The notes beneath the pieces are model-generated. The model had not been told where the DNA came from and made no database searches. It saw nothing but the letters and a program-made list of their open reading frames with translations. From an uncultured Porphyromonadaceae bacterium (GTDB lineage Bacteria > Bacteroidota > Bacteroidia > Bacteroidales > Muribaculaceae): a stretch of 33,620 nucleotides of DNA. Below, one piece after another: positions 7,664 to 16,082 of the stretch (its first letter is position 1; each line of letters starts with the position of its first letter). The DNA is taken from contig CANPMT010000037.1 of the NCBI GenBank assembly GCA_947575235.1, positions 1-33,620 of the forward strand, written 5' to 3'. A program made the position numbers and the translations under genes.

Positions 7664-7710
7664 TCACAGACGACAAGATTTAAAATTTCATAATAACTCA
7701 ATAGCTCGTC

Positions 7711-9984
7711 ATGTCAAAAGTTACAAAAGAGATGGCCCTCGATTATCATGAGGAGGGCAAGCCAGGGAAGATTGAGATAGTTCCCACCAAACCGTATGCC
7801 TCGCAACACGATCTTGCGCTTGCATATTCACCCGGTGTGGCATATCCTTGTCTTGAGATCGAGAAAGATCCTGAGGACGCTTACCGCTACACCAACAAAG
7901 GGAATCTCGTGGCTGTAATCAGCAACGGTACCGCCGTGTTAGGTTTAGGCGATATCGGCGCACTTGCCGGAAAACCGGTGATGGAGGGTAAGGCTCTCCT
8001 CTTCAAGATATTCGCCGGACTCGACGCATTCGATATAGAGGTGAATGAGAAAGACCCCGATAAAATGATTGAGATTGTAAAGGCTATCGCCCCAACTTTC
8101 GGCGGTATCAATCTCGAAGATATAAAGGCTCCTGAATGTTTCAAGATTGAGCAGCGCCTCAAGGAGGAGTGTGACATCCCCGTGATGCACGATGACCAGC
8201 ATGGCACAGCCATCATCTCGGGAGCCGGTTTGCTCAACGCCCTGCAAATCCAGGGTAAGAAAATCGGCGACATCCGTCTTGTGGTGAACGGAGCCGGAGC
8301 TGCTGCCATCAGCTGTACACGTCTCTATGTGGCTTTGGGTGTAAACCCTGCCAACGTGGTGATGTGCGACTCAAAGGGTGTGATACGTGCCGACCGTGAG
8401 AACCTCAATGCCCAGAAGCGGGAGTTTGCCACAACACGCGACCTCCATACATTGGCAGAGGCGATGGTTGACGCTGACGTCTTCCTCGGACTCAGTGTGA
8501 AGGATGTCGTGACTCCGGAGATGCTGAAATCAATGGCTCCGAAGCCTATTGTATTCGCGCTTGCAAACCCCGACCCTGAGATTGCATACGACGTTGCGGT
8601 AGCCTCGCGCGAAGACCTGATATTCGCGACAGGCCGCAGCGACTATCCCAACCAGATCAACAATGTGCTCGGATTCCCCTACATATTCAGGGGTGCGCTC
8701 GACTGCGGGGCGACAGGTATAAACGAGGCGATGAAGATCGCTGCCGTACATGCCATAGCCGATCTTGCCAAGGAACCGGTTCCCGCTGTTGTGGATGAGG
8801 CTTACGGAATGAACAACATCCATTTCGGTCCTGACTATATCCTGCCGAAGGCTCTCGACCCCCGTCTGCTGCTCAAGGTGGCACCTGCTGTGGCACGTGC
8901 GGCCGCTGAGTCAGGGATAGCACGCCGCCCCATACCTGACTGGACCGCTTATCAGGCAAAACTCAGAACCCTTATGGGTGATGACGGAAAGATGATGCGC
9001 CGCATTGTGGAGCTGGCCAAAGAGACGCCGAAGCGTGTGGTGATATGCGAGGGTAATATGGACAATATGCTCCGTGCCGCCGCCCGTGCCGCCCGCGAAC
9101 GTGTCTGCAAGCCTGTTGTGCTCGGCAATGAGGAGATGATTGAGAAACGAGCTGCCCGTCTCGGTGTGTCGCTCGACGGAATCGAGATTGTCAATCCCCG
9201 TCACGACCGTGAGGAGGCCACCCGTGAACGTTATGCCAAGATTCTTGCCGGCAAGAAGGCGCGTGAGGGCTTCTCTTACCATCTGGCCCTGGAGAAGATG
9301 TATGACCGTGCCTACTTCGGCATGATGATGGTTGAGACCGGTGATGCCGACGCGTGTCTCGCCTCCTCTTATTCAGCCGGCGAGGCCACTGCGAGCGACG
9401 TGGTGTCGATTATCGGTCTGCAGGAGGGATACCGTCATTTCGCCACAATGCATATCCTCAACACACGTCGCGGCACATTCTTCATCGCCGACACGGCAGT
9501 CAATCCTGACGCCGACAAAGATGCGTTGGTAGATATAGCCCGTCTGGCCGACCATACTGTGCGTTTCTTCGCACAGGAACCGGTGATGGCGATGCTCTCA
9601 TACAGCAACTTCGGTTCATCAACTCATGAGGAGGCCACTCTTGTGGCTGATGCCGTGAAGGAATTGCATGAGAACTATCCCGCGCTTCAGGTAGATGGTG
9701 AGATGCAGGTGGAGTATGCTCTCGACACCTGTCTGCGTGACGAGACTTTCCCCTTCAACACAATCAAGGGGAAGAATGTCAACACTCTCATCTTCCCCAA
9801 TCTCACGGCAGCCAACTGCACCGGCAAGATGAATCTGTCGATGGGACTCGGTTCGATCATCGGTCCTATCCAGATGGGATTGAAGAAGCCGGTTTATTTC
9901 ACCAACAGCAATTCATCGGAGCGAGAGATATTCGACCTCGTTGCTATCGCAGCCCTCGATGCGATTATCCTCAACAAGAAGTAA
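7711..9984 (+). CDS. maeB: NADP-dependent malic enzyme with C-terminal phosphotransacetylase-like domain
   Basis: The enzyme oxidatively decarboxylates malate to pyruvate and supplies NADPH. Its 757 residues are the usual MaeB length. The catalytic half (1 to about 425) has Tyr39 in SPGVAYPC, Lys94 in EGKALLFK, metal ligands Glu136, Asp137 and Asp162 (GINLEDI, HDDQHG), and a Rossmann motif [11 protein letters not shown] at about 193-203. The rest (about 430-757) is the phosphate acetyltransferase-like domain, which in E. coli MaeB is regulatory rather than catalytic. In a succinate/propionate-forming anaerobe it would link the C4 branch to pyruvate and reducing power. It stands alone: a long AT-rich region upstream and a shared terminator with convergent trkH downstream. 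ATG 7711 gives the conserved N terminus. Confidence 0.95.
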   Translation: MSKVTKEMALDYHEEGKPGKIEIVPTKPYASQHDLALAYSPGVAYPCLEIEKDPEDAYRYTNKGNLVAVISNGTAVLGLGDIGALAGKPVMEGKALLFKIFAGLDAFDIEVNEKDPDKMIEIVKAIAPTFGGINLEDIKAPECFKIEQRLKEECDIPVMHDDQHGTAIISGAGLLNALQIQGKKIGDIRLVVNGAGAAAISCTRLYVALGVNPANVVMCDSKGVIRADRENLNAQKREFATTRDLHTLAEAMVDADVFLGLSVKDVVTPEMLKSMAPKPIVFALANPDPEIAYDVAVASREDLIFATGRSDYPNQINNVLGFPYIFRGALDCGATGINEAMKIAAVHAIADLAKEPVPAVVDEAYGMNNIHFGPDYILPKALDPRLLLKVAPAVARAAAESGIARRPIPDWTAYQAKLRTLMGDDGKMMRRIVELAKETPKRVVICEGNMDNMLRAAARAARERVCKPVVLGNEEMIEKRAARLGVSLDGIEIVNPRHDREEATRERYAKILAGKKAREGFSYHLALEKMYDRAYFGMMMVETGDADACLASSYSAGEATASDVVSIIGLQEGYRHFATMHILNTRRGTFFIADTAVNPDADKDALVDIARLADHTVRFFAQEPVMAMLSYSNFGSSTHEEATLVADAVKELHENYPALQVDGEMQVEYALDTCLRDETFPFNTIKGKNVNTLIFPNLTAANCTGKMNLSMGLGSIIGPIQMGLKKPVYFTNSNSSEREIFDLVAIAALDAIILNKK

Positions 9985-10002
9985 ACAGTCAACATATCAT
10001 TA

Positions 10003-10045
10003 AAACATTAAGGCGCGTCCCCCGAAGGGACGCGCCTTAATGTTT
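10003..10045. terminator. Bidirectional terminator between maeB and trkH
   Basis: A 19-bp perfect stem (10003-10021 with 10027-10045) with loop CCGAA and a GC-rich core is flanked by A-runs on the left and T-runs on the right, so it can end transcription from both sides. The trkH stop codon (10044-10046, minus strand) lies at the edge of the stem. Confidence 0.92.
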
Positions 10046-11519
10046 ATTTCCGCCAGAATGAGGGGGTGAAAATCAGTAGGATTGTAAATAGTTCAAGACG
10101 CCCCACAAGCATTATGAAGGCGAGTAGCCATTTCGCAATGTCGGGCACCAGGGCGAAGTTGCCTGATATCCCTGTGATGTCGGTGCCCAGTCCGGTGTTG
10201 GATATGGCAGAGAGGCAGATGAAGAAACTGTCTTTCAGCGGCAATCCTATGATTACCAACAGGGATCCCCCCGCAATCACCACTATCACATAAAGGAAGA
10301 GGAATGCCAGGGTCTTCATAAGCACCCCGGGAGGTGTGCCCTTGCCGTTGATGCTTACCGTAGTGACGGCGCTTGGGTGCATCATCTTGTAAAACTCATT
10401 CTTTATGAATTTGAAAAGAATAAGGAAACGGTCGATTTTAGCACCTCCGGAGGTGCTTCCGGCACATGCACCCATAAACATCATCACCACCAATACTATC
10501 ACCGCCACAGGGCCCCAGTCGGCGAAGTCAGGCTCCGTGAGTCCGGTTGATGAGAGAATGGAAACAGCCTGGAAGAGGGGGTCGATTGTCACATCCTTGA
10601 TATTCTCAACCAGTCCGTTCACCCAGAGATTAAGGCAGAGCAGGAGATAGCACACAAGGATAATGCCAAGATACCATTTGAGGACATCATTACGGAGGGC
10701 TGCTTTGAAATTACCCTGGGCAGCCTTGAAAATTAGGGAGAAGTTGACTCCGCCGAGAAACATGAATATGAGCAGCACGGTTTTCACGTAGACACTCCCT
10801 GCCTCGGTAATCGACATATCATTGTTGGAGAACCCCCCTGTCGACATGGTTGAGAGGCCGTAACAGACAGCGTCGAAAAACGACATCTCGGAGAAACAGA
10901 GCAATCCGATCAGCAGAGTGGTGAGGATTATATACACCAGCCACAGACCTTGGGCTGTGGAACTGATGCGTGGACGCAGCTTGTCGTGGGTTATGCCGGT
11001 AACCTCCGCGTTAAAGAGCTGCATACCCCCCTGATAGTTGAGCATAGGCACCACAGCGAGGGTGAAGAGAATGATGCCGAGACCACCGACCCATTGCACG
11101 ATGCATCGCCATATAAGGATTGACTTCGGCACACCCTCAAGGGTGTTGAGTACCGATGCGCCTGTGGTGGTAAAGCCGCTCATTGTCTCGAAAAATGCGT
11201 CCGTCACATTCATGTGGGTGCCACATATCAGGAACGGCAGCATACCGAAGAAAGAAAGTATAATCCAGATCATTCCGGTAAGGAGCACTGCCTCGCGTTT
11301 ACCCATTTCCCGGCTTTTCCTCGGCAGGCTCACCATGCCCATGCCGCAACCGCCGGTGATGGCGATGCAAATCAGGAATCCTACGAAACTATGCTCGCCA
11401 CATAAGAGGCCCACCACGCAGGGCACAATCATGAAAGTGGCCTCGATGGTAAGCAGCCAGCCGATTACTCTGACCAGCATGCGGAAGTTGATATAGCTTC
11501 TATGTTCAAAAAAAGGCAC
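10044..11519 (-). CDS. trkH: Potassium uptake protein TrkH/KtrB-type, membrane subunit
   Basis: This is the ion-conducting subunit of the Trk/Ktr potassium uptake system. It has 491 residues with many membrane helices and four selectivity-filter loops visible in order: FTTTGAS, MSTGGFS, LSSTGLT and ISNTGLG. The start is GTG 11519. No ATG lies between the in-frame trkA stop and this codon, and the next ATG, 13 codons in, would cut into the conserved INFRML stretch. It lies 18 nt downstream of trkA, its cytosolic gating partner, and ends at the bidirectional terminator. All genes of this minus-strand unit probably share the promoter at 15029-15059. Confidence 0.95.
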   Translation of the reverse strand: MPFFEHRSYINFRMLVRVIGWLLTIEATFMIVPCVVGLLCGEHSFVGFLICIAITGGCGMGMVSLPRKSREMGKREAVLLTGMIWIILSFFGMLPFLICGTHMNVTDAFFETMSGFTTTGASVLNTLEGVPKSILIWRCIVQWVGGLGIILFTLAVVPMLNYQGGMQLFNAEVTGITHDKLRPRISSTAQGLWLVYIILTTLLIGLLCFSEMSFFDAVCYGLSTMSTGGFSNNDMSITEAGSVYVKTVLLIFMFLGGVNFSLIFKAAQGNFKAALRNDVLKWYLGIILVCYLLLCLNLWVNGLVENIKDVTIDPLFQAVSILSSTGLTEPDFADWGPVAVIVLVVMMFMGACAGSTSGGAKIDRFLILFKFIKNEFYKMMHPSAVTTVSINGKGTPPGVLMKTLAFLFLYVIVVIAGGSLLVIIGLPLKDSFFICLSAISNTGLGTDITGISGNFALVPDIAKWLLAFIMLVGRLELFTILLIFTPSFWRK

Positions 11520-11537
11520 AGTAAAGATAGTTAGATG

Positions 11538-12872
11538 TCAGTTGAACCATTTCTCAATCTTGTTGATGGTGCCGGAGAGACAGAACACCACCACATAGTC
11601 ACCCGGTTGGATATGGGTGTTACCGCCTACCAGGAGGCATTGGTCATTTCTTACCATCGCGGCGAGAGTCATGCCGAAGGGTAGCCTCAGGTCTTTCACC
11701 GGAGCCTTCGTGATTTTAGCCCCCTCCTTAACCTGCAATTCAGCCACCTCGGCATCAGCCAACGCAAGGCATTTGGCATTGTTTGCGTCCGTGTCGAGCA
11801 GAATCTGGAATATATGGCTTGATGCGAGAAGTTTCTTGTTGATGATAGTGCCGATGTTGAGACTTTCGGCCTGACCGAAGAACTGGAGATTCTCAACGTC
11901 GGCTATAGTCTTGGGTACGCCGAATTCCTTCGCAGTAAGGCATGACAGAATGTTGGTCTCCGAATAATCGGTAAGGGCGAGGAAGGCATCGTATTGATAG
12001 ATGTTATTCTCGCGGAGCACCTCTATGTCGCGGCCATCACCCAGCACTATCTCACAATCGGGAAACGTGGTGGCCATTGTCTCGCAATTCTCGCGGTCGT
12101 TATCAATGATTTTCAGATGATACTTGTCGTGATAACGCCTCGCGAAACGCCGGGCAATGCGGGTGCCCCCCATGATAAGAGCCTTCTTTACCACCCGTTT
12201 CTTCTTGCCGCAGAGGTCGCGCACCTCCTGGATGAAGGGGGGAGTGGTGATGAAATAGAGTATGTCGTCCTGAAGTATCTCATCATTACCGTTTGGTATG
12301 ATGGTCTCGTTGTTGCGTTTTATGGCAGCTATGTGGAAATCGTGAGCCTTTACCGGAAGGTCCTTCAGTTTACAGTTCAGAAGAGGTGAGGCCCCGTGGA
12401 GCTTAACACCAATAAGGAGGAGTCCGCCGTTATGCAGCTCACCCCAATAACGCGCCCAGTTATGCTCAAGCGCGAGATTGATCTCATCTGCGGCAAGGTC
12501 TTCCGGATAAATAAGGAAGTCAACGCCGAGTTGCCTCAGCACCGAACCATTCTCCGGCACAAGGAATTCATAATTATCTATACGTGCCACAGTTTTCTTG
12601 GCACCGAGATGCTTGGCAATTGCACAGGAGGTTATATTGCGGGTCTCATACGGTGTCACGGCAATATAGAGGTCGGTTTTCGGAATACCGACATCGCGGA
12701 GGCTCTCGAAAGATGATGTGGAACCATTCCACGTCATCAGATTATAATTGGAGTCGATGGCATCAAGGCGAGACTGGTCGCTGTCAAGAAGAATGATGTC
12801 CTGATTCTCGTTTGAGAGCATCTTCGCCAGATGTGTGCCCACCTCGCCGGCACCTGCGATGACAATTTTCAT
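11538..12872 (-). CDS. trkA: Trk system potassium uptake protein TrkA, NAD-binding gating subunit
   Basis: A 444-residue peripheral protein that binds nucleotides and gates TrkH. It has the double arrangement RCK_N-TrkA_C-RCK_N-TrkA_C. The first nucleotide-binding motif GAGEVGTH is near residues 7-14. The second RCK_N domain begins at about 230 (KKALIMGGTRIARRFA) and lacks the classic GxGxxG, as is common for the second lobe. The start ATG overlaps the dxs stop in ATGA (12869-12872), so translation is probably coupled. trkH follows after 18 nt, in the same reading frame. Confidence 0.95.
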   Translation of the reverse strand: MKIVIAGAGEVGTHLAKMLSNENQDIILLDSDQSRLDAIDSNYNLMTWNGSTSSFESLRDVGIPKTDLYIAVTPYETRNITSCAIAKHLGAKKTVARIDNYEFLVPENGSVLRQLGVDFLIYPEDLAADEINLALEHNWARYWGELHNGGLLLIGVKLHGASPLLNCKLKDLPVKAHDFHIAAIKRNNETIIPNGNDEILQDDILYFITTPPFIQEVRDLCGKKKRVVKKALIMGGTRIARRFARRYHDKYHLKIIDNDRENCETMATTFPDCEIVLGDGRDIEVLRENNIYQYDAFLALTDYSETNILSCLTAKEFGVPKTIADVENLQFFGQAESLNIGTIINKKLLASSHIFQILLDTDANNAKCLALADAEVAELQVKEGAKITKAPVKDLRLPFGMTLAAMVRNDQCLLVGGNTHIQPGDYVVVFCLSGTINKIEKWFN

Positions 12873-14791
12873 AGCGACTCCTGAAGCTTGATGACAGTAT
12901 CGGCGATTCCCTCGGCATCATAGCCACAGATATGTTTCAGCTGGTCGACTGAACCGTGGGCAATCCATTGGTCGGCTACGCCGAGATGTTTCACAGGTAA
13001 GGCCATACCCTCATTCTCAAGCCATTCGGACACTGCCGCACCGAATCCTCCGGTTATGGCGCCATCCTCTACGGTGACGATTGCATCATGTGACTGGGCT
13101 ATCTCCTTAAGCAGCTGTGTGTCGAGCGGTTTTACCCATATCATGTCATAGATATCGATTCCCACATTCTTATCTTTAAGGATATCTGAGGCCTTTTGCA
13201 CATCGTGGAGCACAGGGCCGAGCGAGAGCACGGCAATTCTTGCCCCTTCGGTCTTGGATACGCATCTTCCCTTGCCAACTGGAATCTCACGCATAGGCGA
13301 TTTCCAGTCGGGAGTCGTGGCCCGGCCTCTGGGGTACCTTATGGCGAGAGGGGTGGTGAATTGCAGAGATGTGAACATAAGATCACGCATGGTCTCCTCA
13401 TCGGCCGGGGAGGCGATGCTCATGGAGGGGACACAACGTAGATATGTTATGTCGAAAAGACCATGGTGAGTCACGCCATCCTCGCCCACGATTCCGGCCC
13501 GGTCAATGCAGAAAGTCACCGGGAGCCCCTGGATAGCCACGTCATGTATTATATTGTCATAAGCTCTCTGCAGGAAAGAGGAGTAGATAGCCACGAAGGG
13601 CTTCTTCCCGGCTGCAGCCAGACCGCCTGCGAAGGTCACGGCATGACCCTCCGATATGCCCACGTCGAAAGCCCGTTTAGGCATGGCATGCGCCAATGCG
13701 CTGAGAGAGGTTCCGGTGGGCATTGCTGCGGTTATGCCCATCACTCTCTCATCTTTCTCGGCCAGCTCGACCAAGGTCTCGCCAAATACCTCCTGCCACA
13801 AGGGGGGATTGCCATCCTTTCCGCTGCAGAACCGTTCACCGGTCTCGGGGTCGAATTTCCCCGGTGCATGCCAGACGGTAGGATTCTCCTCCGCCTTGGT
13901 ATACCCCTTACCCTTGATGGTGCAGAGATGCAGAATCCTGGGACCCTCCATCTCCTTGATTTCGCGGAAAATCTTGACGAGTTTGATGACGTCATGACCG
14001 TCGAACGGTCCGAAATATCGGATATTCAGACCCTCGAAGATATTCTGTTTCTTAGATACGAGCGATTTTATAGAATTGCTGAAACGGATGATGGCCCTCT
14101 TCCTGTTGTCGGTGAGTATCCCCTTGCGACGGAAATACCCGGCCATCTTGTAACGCAAGCGGTTATATCCGGCCGAGGTGGAGAGGTCGGAGAGATAGCT
14201 ATGGAGCGCACCCACATTGTTGTCGATACTCATATCATTGTCGTTGAGCACGATGAGGAGGTCGTTAGGGTGGTTGGAGGCATTGTTCAGACCCTCGAAT
14301 GCCAGTCCGCCGCTGATTGAAGCGTCGCCTACGATAGCCACGGTCTTGCGTTTCTCATGCCCGGGAGTGCATTTATCGGCGATAGCCATGCCAAGGGCAG
14401 CCGAGATTGAATTACCGGCATGTCCGGCGATGAAAGTGTCATATTCACTCTCAAGAGGGGTGGGGAAACCGCTGATTCCGCCTAAGGTGCGTTGCTTTTC
14501 AAAAGCGTCCCGACGTCCTGTCAGGAGCTTATGGGCATAAGCCTGATGTCCCACATCCCAGACAAGGCGGTCATTGGGGGTGTCGAATACATAATGAAGG
14601 GCCACAATGATGTCAACGGCTCCCATACTGGAGGCGAAGTGTCCCGGATTCTGAGCCAGATGGGCTATCAGGAACTCCCTGATCTCACCGCATAAAGCCG
14701 GAAGCTGCTCCACAGGAAGTTTGCGGAGGTCCGAGGGGGTGTTGACAGACTCGAGAAGAGAGGGTTTGTTATTTGTCTGGGAGGTTGTCAT
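12869..14791 (-). CDS. dxs: 1-deoxy-D-xylulose-5-phosphate synthase
   Basis: Dxs condenses pyruvate and glyceraldehyde-3-phosphate with thiamine diphosphate, the first step of the MEP isoprenoid pathway. It has 640 residues. Visible motifs are HF at 51-52, VGHQAYAHKLL at 80-90, GHAGNSISAALGMA at 123-136, the ThDP/Mg motif starting GDAS at 155-158 with Asn at 183-185, and the transketolase central domain with GISEGHAV at about 375-385. Both ends use four-base overlaps: its ATG overlaps the stop of the 63-residue gene, and its TGA overlaps the trkA ATG. Grouping with potassium transport is not functionally obvious, but dxs with trkA/trkH is a familiar order in Bacteroidales, as I recall it. Confidence 0.97.
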   Translation of the reverse strand: MTTSQTNNKPSLLESVNTPSDLRKLPVEQLPALCGEIREFLIAHLAQNPGHFASSMGAVDIIVALHYVFDTPNDRLVWDVGHQAYAHKLLTGRRDAFEKQRTLGGISGFPTPLESEYDTFIAGHAGNSISAALGMAIADKCTPGHEKRKTVAIVGDASISGGLAFEGLNNASNHPNDLLIVLNDNDMSIDNNVGALHSYLSDLSTSAGYNRLRYKMAGYFRRKGILTDNRKRAIIRFSNSIKSLVSKKQNIFEGLNIRYFGPFDGHDVIKLVKIFREIKEMEGPRILHLCTIKGKGYTKAEENPTVWHAPGKFDPETGERFCSGKDGNPPLWQEVFGETLVELAEKDERVMGITAAMPTGTSLSALAHAMPKRAFDVGISEGHAVTFAGGLAAAGKKPFVAIYSSFLQRAYDNIIHDVAIQGLPVTFCIDRAGIVGEDGVTHHGLFDITYLRCVPSMSIASPADEETMRDLMFTSLQFTTPLAIRYPRGRATTPDWKSPMREIPVGKGRCVSKTEGARIAVLSLGPVLHDVQKASDILKDKNVGIDIYDMIWVKPLDTQLLKEIAQSHDAIVTVEDGAITGGFGAAVSEWLENEGMALPVKHLGVADQWIAHGSVDQLKHICGYDAEGIADTVIKLQESL

Positions 14792-14979
14792 GATTTATTC
14801 TTATTGTCGTCATGCCGGATATACTTTTTCCACAGTGGGACGAATATGATGATGCCGGAAGCGACAATCAGGAAGATGTTCTTCAGATTGATGCCTCCAC
14901 CTGTAACAATCACGGCCCGGCATAACCAGAGCCATAAAAGAAGGAGCAAAATGAAACCGGCGGTTCTTATCACATTCAT
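14788..14979 (-). CDS. Small two-helix membrane protein at the head of the dxs-trkAH operon
   Basis: A 63-residue protein from ATG 14979. Helix one is at about 6-23 (TAGFILLLLLWLWLCRAVIV), a GGG turn at about 27-29, helix two at about 34-52, and a charged tail WKKYIRHDDNKNKS. A slightly longer reading would need a TTG start at 14997. Its TGA overlaps the dxs ATG (ATGA, 14788-14791), and the promoter lies about 50-80 nt upstream, which supports a translated gene. No family was recognised. Its role could be a Trk accessory peptide or only a leader that couples translation into dxs; neither is shown. Confidence 0.7.
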   Translation of the reverse strand: MNVIRTAGFILLLLLWLWLCRAVIVTGGGINLKNIFLIVASGIIIFVPLWKKYIRHDDNKNKS

Positions 14980-15028
14980 AGAATTGGCTGTTTGCAATCC
15001 CCACTGCCTGCGGGCAATGTCAATTACG

Positions 15029-15059
15029 CGAAATTAGTTAAATTTTTTCATTTCCGCAA
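15029..15059 (-). promoter_or_regulatory. Promoter of the small protein-dxs-trkA-trkH operon
   Basis: On the minus strand TTG (15059-15057) is followed after 20 nt by TAATTTCG (15036-15029), one mismatch from TAnnTTTG. The predicted start near 15022 gives a leader of about 43 nt before ATG 14979. Confidence 0.6.
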
Positions 15060-15165
15060 CCAATCTTGAAAAACTTTATCAGGAGGTATGGCTAAAATAT
15101 TTTTAATGTTAGGAATGAGCCAAGGAGCGGGTTGGGATGTTATAGATGAAAAGACACTACAATCT

Positions 15166-15963
15166 ATGAAAAACATTGCTTATATATTGATTGCGATAGC
15201 AACCTTTCTGGCTTCAGCCAGCTGGTTTTCCGCCTGCGGCAAGCCGGGTGACGGGCTTACGCCGACAGTGGCGGCCGCTGAGGTCGCTCCTGTGGAGGAG
15301 GTGGCCGATACAGTTCCGGCTCTTGAATTTGACACTGCCGAGGAGGCTGTGGAATATATGAAGGAGTCGGGTCATTGGAATGAATACAAAGCAGGAATCC
15401 TCCCTCAGATGGCCGGTGAGGAACTTGATTACGCCACTCGTCTTCTCAACAATACGTATGACGGGTTTGTGGTGGTTGACAAAGCCCGTATGAAAGTGGT
15501 TAAATTCAACCGCTATGGAGAGGAGGAGGCCACCTACGGAATGGCATGCGGCAAGAATTACGGCACCAAGCACCATGCCAACGACTGCCGCACACCAGAA
15601 GGATTCTTCAAGGTGAAAAGGATACAGAACAGCACCGATTGGCATTACACTGATGAGAACGGTGTGGTGAGCAAGAAGACCGGCGAATTCGGTCCGCGGT
15701 TCATAAGACTCGACATACCCGGAATCTCCTCGATAGGTATACATGGCACATGCGCGCCATGGAGCATAGGGGGACGTCGCAGCCACGGGTGCATACGATT
15801 GGAAAATGAGAATATCCTTGCCTTGGTGGAGATGGTGGAACCGGGTATGCCTGTGATTGTGAATCCCGGCAAACGAGACCTGGCGGTTGACCGCAAAGAG
15901 GGGTATGACATTCCCCAGATACATACCCTGATTCAGAAAGCGCCTGCGAAAAAATTAAGGTAG
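15166..15963 (+). CDS. L,D-transpeptidase (YkuD family) lipoprotein
   Basis: Enzymes of this fold cross-link peptidoglycan stem peptides (3-3 bonds) or attach proteins to the wall through a cysteine thioester. From ATG 15166 the protein is 265 residues. It begins with a lipoprotein-like signal (MKNIAYILIAIATFLASASW, then FSAC), an Ala/Glu-rich linker, and a C-terminal YkuD domain at about 110-235 with IGIHGT (His193) and the catalytic SHGCIRL motif (His207, Cys209). The longer frame from ATG 15088 would bury the signal peptide behind 26 residues, so I prefer the inner ATG. It diverges from the dxs unit. I did not find a clear promoter. The exact reaction, cross-linking or other acyl transfer, cannot be told from sequence. 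Confidence 0.88.
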   Translation: MKNIAYILIAIATFLASASWFSACGKPGDGLTPTVAAAEVAPVEEVADTVPALEFDTAEEAVEYMKESGHWNEYKAGILPQMAGEELDYATRLLNNTYDGFVVVDKARMKVVKFNRYGEEEATYGMACGKNYGTKHHANDCRTPEGFFKVKRIQNSTDWHYTDENGVVSKKTGEFGPRFIRLDIPGISSIGIHGTCAPWSIGGRRSHGCIRLENENILALVEMVEPGMPVIVNPGKRDLAVDRKEGYDIPQIHTLIQKAPAKKLR

Positions 15964-16049
15964 TTTAAGAAAGTGACGACTATCCCTGAGAGACAGTAAA
16001 AATTTCTCAAACAATTTCATAAAATTTTATGAATATAGAAATTTTTAAT

Positions 16050-16057
16050 TAAATTTG
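16050..16057 (+). promoter_or_regulatory. Promoter -7 element TAAATTTG before the Omp28-like gene
   Basis: A perfect TAnnTTTG match lies 25 nt upstream of ATG 16083 in a very AT-rich stretch. No TTG or TTTG sits at the expected distance upstream, so only the -7 element is supported. Confidence 0.45.
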
Positions 16058-16082
16058 CGCATTCAACCAAAAATAATTAAAG

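Larger units (their letters stand above)
7241..7710. other. Long AT-rich intergenic region between divergent nrdD and maeB
   Basis: This gap of about 470 bp has no credible gene on either strand and is much richer in A and T than the flanking coding DNA. It holds the inverted repeat at 7261-7278, a lone TAGGTTTG at 7362-7369 with no good -33 partner, and the putative maeB promoter and leader at 7602-7710. Nothing else was recognised. The size is generous for divergent housekeeping genes and could carry regulator sites or a small RNA. Confidence 0.6.

Noticed and set aside
7616..7710. Known riboswitch (cobalamin, THF, fluoride or SAM class) upstream of maeB
   Set aside because: The conserved cores I can recall for these classes are absent; only short unassigned stems are seen.
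13463..14320. A 285-codon plus-strand open frame opposite dxs
   Set aside because: It is antisense to a fully conserved Dxs sequence, with no recognisable domain and no promoter.
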